Assembly: GCA_043806315.1 (NCBI GenBank)
Contig: JAZDHF010000213.1
Span: forward strand, 1 to 7,133
Direction of reading: 5' to 3'
From: SBAX01 sp043806315
GTDB taxonomy: Bacteria; Planctomycetota; Phycisphaerae; UBA1845
Length of the DNA stretch: 7,133 bases
The position numbers and the translations under genes were made by a program. The notes under the pieces are model-generated. The model did not search any database and was not told the DNA's origin. It was given only the letters and a program-made list of their open reading frames with translations. The first letter of the stretch is position 1. Each line of letters begins with the position of its first letter. Of this stretch, positions 1-5,228 are shown one piece after another.

Positions 1-1367
1 TCCTCCGCACGGTCAATTGTACCAGTTGCCAAGTCAGGCATCCGGTAATCCTCGTACGCGAGTCTTTCGTAGGCCAACTGCAACAGCCTGGCGGCTTCCG
101 CGTGGCGGGACACATCTGCGCTTTGCATCCAACAGAGCGCAAGAACGAAAGCGACGCCGATGGCTGCAATCGCAGTAGCAACGGCCCGGTGCCGGCCTGC
201 CAGCTTGAGTAACGTCTCCAGAGGGCCGGCGCGCCGGCTCAGGATCGGACGGTCGTCAGCAAACCGGCGCAACTCCTCGGCCATCAGCCCCGCCGACGAG
301 TAGCGGCGAGTAGGGTCCTTCTCCATTGCCCTCAGGCAGATTGTCTCTAAATCGCGCGGGATCCTTTCATCCAAACGCCTGGGGCGTGGCGGCTCCGACG
401 TGCAGATGCCGCTCAGAATTTGATCGCGCGTGTTTCCCTCGAAGGGTCGCCGGTGCGTGATCAGTTCGTATAGCGTAGCGCCGAGCGAGTAGATATCGGT
501 TCGATGATCAACTCGGCGGGGGTCACCACCAACCTGTTCCGGCGACAGATACGCAGCGGTTCCCATGAGCTCGCCGCCCATTGTCAGGTGCGGTTCGTCC
601 GTCAGGTGAGCCAGGCCAAAATCGGTAATGTGCAGAAGACCATCGGTTCCCAGGAGCAAATTATGAGGCTTGATGTCGCGGTGGATGACGCCGCGTTCGC
701 CGGCGTGTGCCAGCCCGTCAGCCGCACCGGCCACTAGGCGCGCGATGTGCCGGAAGTCTTCAAGCGTTCGCGGCAGCGGCGCCGGGTCGGCGTGCGTCGG
801 TTCATCCTCAGTTATTCGGGCGCCACCGTCCGACTTCCCTGAATACAACGCATCCAGCGGCGGTGAAAGCGGTGTAGAACGGGTGCGCCAAAAGGTAGAG
901 GTGAGTACCTCCGGGTGGCTGTGGATCGCCACGTCGAGGCTGACACCGTCAATCAGTTCCATGGCGTAGTAGAGGTGCCCGTCGTACTCGCCTTGTGCGT
1001 AGATCGGGACGACATTGGGGTGTTTCAGCCGAGCCACCGCTTGGGCTTCCGTGTGGAACCTGCGAAGCGCAGAGCCTCCGCGGCATAAAGCAGGTGGCAG
1101 CACCTTGAGCGCTACCTCACGATTCAGCGATCTTTGCCGAGCCCGATAAACGATTCCCATTCCCCCTCGACCAATCTCGTCCTGAACCTCAAAATCGTCG
1201 AGGCGACTTCCTCTCGGCAGAGCGCAGATCGTTGCTTGCTTCTCGCGCTTGCCTGCAGCCGCTTCCCACTCCGCAAGAGATGAATCCGCCCCGTCATCAA
1301 GGAAGGAGGCGCTCGAACCGAATGCCTCGCGAACGTCAGCGACAAACTGCTCGTCTGCGATCTTCAT
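1..1367 (-). CDS. Transmembrane Hanks-type Ser/Thr protein kinase, C-terminus cut off by window edge
   Basis: The frame reads 455 complete codons from ATG at 1367 to the left edge with no stop, so the gene is partial at its 3' end. The protein is a eukaryotic-type Ser/Thr kinase that phosphorylates protein substrates with ATP. Visible landmarks are the glycine loop GRGGMG (residues 66-71), ATP-binding Lys88 in VALKVL, alpha-C Glu107, catalytic loop HRDIKPHN (229-236, Asp231), DFG (249-251), SPE in place of APE (275-277) and DIYSLG (291-296). Residues 1-58 are a non-catalytic leader. About 45 residues rich in Pro, Ser and Thr are inserted after the hinge (roughly 153-200). A hydrophobic segment at about 395-413 should be a single membrane span, leaving the kinase in the cytoplasm; the sensor or repeat part would lie beyond the window. 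A TGA at 1404-1406 closes the frame upstream, and 1367 is the first ATG, without a clear Shine-Dalgarno. It lies downstream of an ECF sigma gene on the same strand, a common planctomycetal pairing. All catalytic residues are present, so it is probably active. Confidence 0.95.
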   Translation of the reverse strand, partial: MKIADEQFVADVREAFGSSASFLDDGADSSLAEWEAAAGKREKQATICALPRGSRLDDFEVQDEIGRGGMGIVYRARQRSLNREVALKVLPPALCRGGSALRRFHTEAQAVARLKHPNVVPIYAQGEYDGHLYYAMELIDGVSLDVAIHSHPEVLTSTFWRTRSTPLSPPLDALYSGKSDGGARITEDEPTHADPAPLPRTLEDFRHIARLVAGAADGLAHAGERGVIHRDIKPHNLLLGTDGLLHITDFGLAHLTDEPHLTMGGELMGTAAYLSPEQVGGDPRRVDHRTDIYSLGATLYELITHRRPFEGNTRDQILSGICTSEPPRPRRLDERIPRDLETICLRAMEKDPTRRYSSAGLMAEELRRFADDRPILSRRAGPLETLLKLAGRHRAVATAIAAIGVAFVLALCWMQSADVSRHAEAARLLQLAYERLAYEDYRMPDLATGTIDRAE

Positions 1368-1526
1368 GTGCGGCCCCGCATCGGTGCGTGCCCGGCTCAG
1401 GGTTCACCCGCACGCCGGGTACCTCGCGTAGCTATTGGCTGACGAAAGAGTGACACCGTATTCGCATGTCGGGCGGGCAAGTTGGACCACCTCGTCCTCC
1501 GTGCAGAAAGCGACAGTAAGCCCATC

Positions 1527-1694
1527 TCAATAAAAGACGCAACGAGGGCCGATCTGACAACGATTTTCCGTCGAGCCGATCGTTTCCCATAACTCGCGAA
1601 TTCGCTCGTGGTTCACCGCCTCGAGCCCATTACGCCCAAAGACCGCTTGCAGCGTTGAGGCGTCCATCTGATTCGCTTTGGGTCCGAGCCGCAT
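1527..1694 (-). CDS. Possible small protein of 55 residues between sigma factor and kinase
   Basis: This is a short open frame from ATG at 1694 to TGA at 1529-1527, 27 bases after the sigma factor stop and on the same strand. The product would be a soluble peptide with a likely amphipathic helical middle (around ASTLQAVFGRNGLEAV and ERIRELWETIG) and two cysteines near the C-terminus. No signal peptide, membrane span or family motif is visible, and I do not recognise it. The upstream sequence has only a poor ribosome-binding match. Its favour rests on position within a same-strand gene row and a protein-like residue mix. It may equally be chance. The rest of the gap (1368-1526 and 1695-1720) shows no gene, RNA or convincing terminator. 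Confidence 0.3.
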   Translation of the reverse strand: MRLGPKANQMDASTLQAVFGRNGLEAVNHERIRELWETIGSTENRCQIGPRCVFY

Positions 1695-1720
1695 GATCCC
1701 ACGGGTCGAGCGCAGACTCG

Positions 1721-2317
1721 TCAGTCTGGCATGTCGGAATCCAGCGACGCGATCCGTTCCCTGAGTCTCTTTAGCACCCTCGATTTGGCTTGATAAACGC
1801 TGTCCCTGCTGATCCTCAACTTCGCGGCGGTGTCAGAGGCCGGTTCATTCGCGAGCACATGGAGCCGAAAAGCCTCAAGCGTAACAGGCTCGAATTCCCC
1901 CGCGATGGACCGCATCGCCCAGCGGATCCGATGGAAGTAATCCTCCTGCTGCCACGCCGCATCTTGAAGAACGTCGGTTTTGGCTAATTGGTCGAGCGCT
2001 CGCGGATCCAGAACGCTCTCTCGGCGGACCTGCGTCTTTGTCCTTCGCGCCAGCGCGTGAACAACCGCAGATCTGAGATAGGTCCTGAAACACCCCTTAC
2101 GTTCCTGGTGATGAAACTTGCCCATCGCCTTGAAAACATACATCTCCACTTCTTGCGCGACATCCTCGGCTGCCTCTCGGGACGCGCCCAAGCGGCGAGC
2201 GTAATTTAGAAGCAACTCCCCGTAATGCTTGTGGAAGTACGCCCAACTCCGGGTGTCGGCCCCATCCCGAAGCCGTTCGAGGAATGACAGGCGAGTCGTA
2301 CCGCCGGTAGACGCCAT
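1721..2317 (-). CDS. ECF-type RNA polymerase sigma factor
   Basis: The 198-residue product is a sigma-70 family factor of the extracytoplasmic-function type, which directs RNA polymerase to a small set of promoters. Region 2 spans about residues 24-95, with the typical helix around NYARRLGASREAAEDVAQEV (38-57) and the aromatic/basic stretch FRTYLRSAVVHALARR (77-92) used in promoter melting. Region 4 spans about 128-190, with a helix-turn-helix at roughly 159-187 (SDTAAKLRISRDSVYQAKSR). The linker between them is short and regions 1 and 3 are absent, as expected for ECF factors. The frame is open upstream to a GTG at 2452, but family-like sequence begins only at TRLSFLERL, so ATG 2317 is preferred. 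A good Shine-Dalgarno is not visible. No anti-sigma gene is seen; a Ser/Thr kinase follows instead, matching planctomycetal ECF groups linked to kinases. Its target promoters are unknown. Confidence 0.9.
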   Translation of the reverse strand: MASTGGTTRLSFLERLRDGADTRSWAYFHKHYGELLLNYARRLGASREAAEDVAQEVEMYVFKAMGKFHHQERKGCFRTYLRSAVVHALARRTKTQVRRESVLDPRALDQLAKTDVLQDAAWQQEDYFHRIRWAMRSIAGEFEPVTLEAFRLHVLANEPASDTAAKLRISRDSVYQAKSRVLKRLRERIASLDSDMPD

Positions 2318-2767
2318 GGCACGTTCATTATGCCGATGTGAGGCCTCCGAAGCAAGGGGCGGCGTATGAAATCCGCAAGAAAAAGCCAGACCGCGATTCG
2401 CCTCAAGCGTCCCCGATCGAACGCCCAGGGGGTACGGCGTTTCTGGACTCACGCCCCCGGCTGCGAACGCCTCGGATCATCTTCACTCCTGGGCTCCCAA
2501 CGCCGTTTTTACCGGTTGTTCGGAAGAGAGTCCGACTGGACCATCCGCGCCGGACAAGGATCAGGACGACCGACGACATGTGCGTTGAATAGACCGCGAG
2601 CGCTACTCCCAATCTCAAGAACAACCTGATTGAGATGTCAGAATCCCCTCCGGAGAGTCTTTCCATTAAGGGAACGAGGCTTCGGGGCCGCGAGCAAACT
2701 GAGTCGGGCCTGGTCCGACATCCGGCCGCGATCGAATCTGGGCGTCTTGATGCAAAAGGGGATGACT
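2318..2767. other. Divergent intergenic region between sigma factor and secreted-protein block
   Basis: About 450 bases separate two outward-facing genes and should carry promoters for both. I see no protein with family features and no RNA gene. The plus frame of the downstream gene is open back to a TTG at 2630, but that N-terminal extension is Arg-rich and lacks export character, so it is probably untranslated leader. A 7-bp inverted repeat (ATCTCAA at 2612-2618, TTGAGAT at 2630-2636) is the only symmetrical element noticed and could be chance. No convincing -35/-10 pair was found, which is not surprising if an ECF factor with unknown specificity is used. Confidence 0.5.
2754..2761 (+). promoter_or_regulatory. 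Purine-rich ribosome-binding site that decides the start of the Cys-rich gene
   Basis: The run AAAAGGGG lies 6 bases before GTG 2768. It abuts ATG 2762 with no spacing and lies after ATG 2750, so it supports GTG 2768 best. The match to the anti-Shine-Dalgarno is partial. Confidence 0.4.
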
Positions 2768-3913
2768 GTGAGTAAAAACAAGGTCGTGTTGATGTTGTCA
2801 TGCGTATGCTTGTCCGCCGCACTTGTCGTAGACGCACGCGATACTGGAAAGATCGGCCTGCAAAGGGCCTTGCCGGCCGGCCGTTCGGTATCGGATGCCA
2901 CGACGGAGTGCAGGGATGCGTGCTTCGCCGAGGCTGACCGCATCTACGCCGCCTGCATCGAGGCCGGAGGCACTCCGAACCAGTGTAATAATGAAGCAGC
3001 AATCTACCGGCAGGCCTGCTTGGAGGCGTGCCAGCCGGATTGTCCATGCTGCGAACTCTGTCGTGACCAGGCTGACGCGGCGTATCAATTGTGCATCGAC
3101 GGAGGCGGCACTGCGGACGAGTGCAAGGCTCAGCGGCTCGCAGCGTTGTGGGAGTGCCTGTCCGTACAGTGCGGAATCGAGCCTCCCGGCGCGCCGTGCG
3201 AGTTTCTGTGCCACCAACGGGCCGGCTACGCCTTCCAGAACTGCATCGGGCAGGGAGGTACGCCCGAGAGCTGCAGCGAGCAAGCGGGGGCAGGATTCCG
3301 CGCCTGCCTGTTGAACGAATGCGGCCAGGAGCCGCCGCAGCCACCTTGCGAGTTTCTTTGCCAACAGCAGGCCCAAGCGAGCTTCGAAGGATGCATCAAC
3401 GCCGGCGGGACGGAGACTGAATGCGCGGAACTGGCTCACAACGTTGTTCGGACATGCCTGGTGAACGAGTGCGGCCAGCAGCCTCCCGAGTCACCGTGCG
3501 AAGCCCTATGCCACGAGCAGGCGGAGCAGGCCTATGAGGATTGCATCGGCACGGGCGGGACGCCGGAGGAATGCGGAGACCTTGCGAGGGGCGTTCTGCA
3601 GGCGTGTCTGGCCGAACAATGTGGCCACCTCCCACAGAATCCTCCATGCGAGCAGGCGTGCCACCGAGACGCGGAGCACGTGTTCCGGGATTGCGTCCAG
3701 GGGGGCGGCACTGCCGAGGACTGCGCCGCGACCGCCGTTGCTGCGCTCCAGGCATGCCTGCAAAACTGCGGAACAGAGTTACCGTGTGAGCTTTCGTGCG
3801 CACTGGCAGCCGAGCAGCTATTCAGTGATTGCCTGGCGGCCGGCGGCACTATGGCAGAGTGCGTAGCGGCAGCGCAGGCAAACGTACGCGAGTGCGTGCA
3901 AACCTGCCCGTAG
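2768..3913 (+). CDS. Secreted cysteine-rich protein of seven disulfide-hairpin repeats, family unknown
   Basis: I do not recognise the family. With GTG 2768 the product has 381 residues; ATG 2762 or 2750 are alternatives, adding two or six residues. A signal peptide (basic start, hydrophobic core VVLMLSCVCLSAALVV) ends near VDA|RD at residue 23, so the protein is exported. A lipobox reading at LMLSC is possible but the hydrophobic core continues past that Cys, which argues against it. Residues 48-380 are seven repeats, each with six cysteines spaced 3-10-9-10-3/4, an invariant Ala, an aromatic and an invariant GGT. Linkers of repeats 2-6 are Pro-rich (GxxPPxxP-like). There are 44 cysteines in the mature part, about 12 percent, plus many Glu and Gln and only two Lys (28 and 120). 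No membrane anchor or sorting tail is present, so it is probably released or bound through a partner. A propeller gene follows after a strong hairpin. Catalytic function is unlikely; a structural, binding or inhibitor role is inference. Confidence 0.88.
   Translation: MSKNKVVLMLSCVCLSAALVVDARDTGKIGLQRALPAGRSVSDATTECRDACFAEADRIYAACIEAGGTPNQCNNEAAIYRQACLEACQPDCPCCELCRDQADAAYQLCIDGGGTADECKAQRLAALWECLSVQCGIEPPGAPCEFLCHQRAGYAFQNCIGQGGTPESCSEQAGAGFRACLLNECGQEPPQPPCEFLCQQQAQASFEGCINAGGTETECAELAHNVVRTCLVNECGQQPPESPCEALCHEQAEQAYEDCIGTGGTPEECGDLARGVLQACLAEQCGHLPQNPPCEQACHRDAEHVFRDCVQGGGTAEDCAATAVAALQACLQNCGTELPCELSCALAAEQLFSDCLAAGGTMAECVAAAQANVRECVQTCP
2909..3907 (+). repeat. Seven tandem coding repeats, 46-50 residue period, six cysteines each
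   Basis: Repeat units from first to last Cys lie at 2909-3031, 3047-3172, 3197-3322, 3347-3472, 3497-3622, 3647-3769 and 3785-3907. The pattern C-x3-C-x3-A-x3-[YF]-x2-C-x3-GGT-x3-C-x10-C-x3,4-C fits all seven without exception. Units 2 to 6 start exactly 50 codons (150 bases) apart; units 1 and 7 have shorter linkers and a 46-codon offset from their neighbour. The DNA of the units has diverged more than the protein pattern, so this is not a very recent expansion. Confidence 0.93.
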
Positions 3914-3947
3914 CCGACGGCCGCGGTAATGATGCCTGCCTCTTCCA

Positions 3948-3977
3948 AGGAGGCGAGGACTACGGTCCTCGCCTCCT
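3948..3977 (+). terminator. Perfect 13-bp hairpin with UACG tetraloop after the Cys-rich gene
   Basis: The arms 3948-3960 (AGGAGGCGAGGAC) and 3965-3977 (GTCCTCGCCTCCT) pair without mismatch around the loop TACG. The closing C-G pair with a UACG loop belongs to the very stable UNCG tetraloop class. It begins 35 bases after the stop at 3911-3913. There is no T-run after it, so a classical intrinsic terminator is not proven. Read-through attenuation or protection of the upstream mRNA 3' end are alternatives. It ends 16 bases before the Shine-Dalgarno of the next gene, outside its start region. Confidence 0.7.
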
Positions 3978-3993
3978 GCACAGTTATAGATCC

Positions 3994-4000
3994 GGAGGTG
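3994..4000 (+). promoter_or_regulatory. Strong Shine-Dalgarno of the propeller gene
   Basis: GGAGGTG lies 8 bases before ATG 4009. It selects this start over the in-frame upstream ATG at 3829, which lies inside the preceding coding region. Confidence 0.85.
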
Positions 4001-4008
4001 TGAGAACA

Positions 4009-5052
4009 ATGTGCTTTCATCGGCTGACGAAGAACACGGGCATATTCGGAGTGCTTCTCCTTTGCAGTCCACTGACGCCGGTCAGGGGGGGCATGGTCTA
4101 CTGGGCCCAGAGCTATCAGGACCTGATCGCTCGGGTCGACACAGGGAACAATAATGTCACTGAGCTTCTCGACTGGGACTGGCCGTACTTACACGATGCG
4201 GTTGGCATCGCCGTAGATCCCATTGGGGGCAAGATCTACTGGGCTCAGTCCTTCGAAAACAAGATCCTCCGGGCGGATGTGAATGGCGCCAATCCCGAAA
4301 CGCTGCTGCAGGGATCGCCCGTAACTGATCCGACGGCGATTGCCGTCGATCCGGTGGGGCGCAAGATTTATTGGGCCCAGTCCTATGGCAACAGCATTCT
4401 GCGAGCAGACCTGAATGGTCACAACGTCGAGGCGCTCTTACAATACCCGGATTTGCAGGCTCCCCCCATCGCCCTGGCGCTGGACCCGATGCGCGGGAAG
4501 ATGTACTGGGTAGAGACGGCAGGCGTAGGGGCCTATGATGATAGGATGCTGCGTGCTGATCTTACCGGCGCAAACATGGAGGTACTGCTGCAGTATTTAG
4601 ATGGCCTCAAGGGGCCTGTTGCAGTGGCCGTGGACTCAGTCGCAGGCAAGGTCTATTGGGCGCAGACATTGGGCGTAGGCTCTTTGGACGCCAAGATCTT
4701 GAGAGCGAACGTGACTGGCGCACTGAACGTGGAAACCGTCCTGCTCTACCCGCAGCTTCTCGACCCTGTGGCACTTGCTGTAGATCCGATCGCCAGGCAC
4801 ATCTATTGGGCGCAGACGTCGGGCGCTGGCACTTATAGCGATAAGTTGCGCAGGGCGGCCTTTACGGGCGGCGACACCGTTGAGACACTCCTGCACTGGC
4901 CTCAACTAGAAGGTCCTGTTGGAATCGCGTTTGCCCAGTCGCCGGAGCCAATCCCGATGGTTTCCACCTGGGGAATGGTGATCACGGCGCTATTGGTACT
5001 TACGGCCGGCAGTCTGGTGCTGCTACCGCGACGACCGGTTCTGATCGGTTGA
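4009..5052 (+). CDS. Secreted six-bladed YWTD (LDL-receptor class B) beta-propeller with IPTL-CTERM-like tail
   Basis: The 347-residue product starts with a signal-like segment (hydrophobic GIFGVLLLCSPL, residues 11-22). Six repeats follow, with Tyr-Trp pairs at residues 31, 77, 121, 166, 216 and 266. Units read like GKIYWAQSFENKILRADVNG followed by an ETLL-type strand and an AIAVDP strand. This is the LDL-receptor class B repeat, which in the family makes one closed six-bladed propeller used for protein-protein binding; six units are just enough. The family YWTD is YWAQ in five units and YWVE in one. Residues 314-342 carry PIPMVSTWG, a hydrophobic span, then PRR, the layout of IPTL-CTERM sorting tails. 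The protein is therefore probably handled by an exosortase/archaeosortase-type enzyme at the envelope; that enzyme is not in this window. The start is supported by a strong Shine-Dalgarno. The gene lies 95 bases after the Cys-rich gene and 176 before the protease. The ligand is unknown. Confidence 0.9.
   Translation: MCFHRLTKNTGIFGVLLLCSPLTPVRGGMVYWAQSYQDLIARVDTGNNNVTELLDWDWPYLHDAVGIAVDPIGGKIYWAQSFENKILRADVNGANPETLLQGSPVTDPTAIAVDPVGRKIYWAQSYGNSILRADLNGHNVEALLQYPDLQAPPIALALDPMRGKMYWVETAGVGAYDDRMLRADLTGANMEVLLQYLDGLKGPVAVAVDSVAGKVYWAQTLGVGSLDAKILRANVTGALNVETVLLYPQLLDPVALAVDPIARHIYWAQTSGAGTYSDKLRRAAFTGGDTVETLLHWPQLEGPVGIAFAQSPEPIPMVSTWGMVITALLVLTAGSLVLLPRRPVLIG
4093..4932 (+). repeat. Six LDL-receptor class B type coding repeats
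   Basis: The Tyr codons of the YW pairs lie at 4099, 4237, 4369, 4504, 4654 and 4804, giving intervals of 46, 44, 45, 50 and 50 codons. Units 4 to 6 carry about five extra residues after the YW strand (AGVGAYDD, LGVGSLDA, SGAGTYSD) that units 1 to 3 lack, so the propeller consists of three short and three long blades. Confidence 0.88.
4948..5034 (+). other. IPTL-CTERM-like C-terminal protein-sorting signal
   Basis: The tail has the three-part layout of the IPTL-CTERM domain: PIPMVSTWG in place of the consensus IPTLSEWG, about 18 hydrophobic residues, and a basic end (PRRP). In the known family such tails are recognised by exosortase-type transpeptidases that cleave near the motif and remove the membrane span. 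Met replaces Thr and Val replaces Leu in the motif, variation I associate with planctomycetal versions. Confidence 0.78.
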
Positions 5053-5216
5053 GGTCGAGCGTCGAGTATTCAGCGGCTGCGGGGCTCCGGCGTTCGGTCG
5101 CGGTGCCGCTCCCTCACTCTGAAGAAATTGCCATTGCGTTTCTACATGCCATCCAAAAGGAATTTGCGTCACGCCGACCGTTGCACAGGCGCGTGCCGGT
5201 GCGGTTCGGCGATTCG

Positions 5217-5223
5217 AAAGGAG
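5217..5223 (+). promoter_or_regulatory. Shine-Dalgarno of the serine protease gene
   Basis: AAAGGAG lies 5 bases before ATG 5229 and selects that codon over the in-frame TTG at 5049, which overlaps the preceding stop. Confidence 0.8.
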
Positions 5224-5228
5224 CGGTC

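Noticed and set aside
504..969. Plus-strand frames opposite the kinase
   Set aside because: They lie antisense to the catalytic domain, whose motifs are unmistakable; their products have no recognisable features.
2318..2452. N-terminal extension of the sigma factor to GTG 2452
   Set aside because: The extra 45 residues have no sigma-factor character, and family-like sequence starts just after ATG 2317.
2612..2636. 7-bp inverted repeat with 11-base spacer as an operator for the divergent genes
   Set aside because: Arms this short are expected by chance, and no promoter elements could be placed next to it.
2403..3344. Long minus-strand open frame of 313 codons opposite the Cys-rich gene
   Set aside because: The product is Arg-, Ser- and Pro-rich low-complexity sequence without any domain, and it overlaps both the sigma factor start region and the repeats. 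It is a mirror of the biased codons of the real gene.
3829..4008. Upstream start for the propeller gene inside the Cys-rich gene
   Set aside because: It would overlap the preceding coding region and bury the signal peptide; a strong Shine-Dalgarno stands before ATG 4009.
3532..4020. Minus-strand open frame of 162 codons opposite repeats 5 to 7
   Set aside because: Its apparent repeats (Ser/His/Cys rich) are the antisense image of the plus-strand repeats; no start signal or family match.
5049..5228. TTG start for the protease overlapping the propeller stop
   Set aside because: It adds 60 residues ahead of a clear signal peptide; ATG 5229 has a well-placed AAAGGAG.
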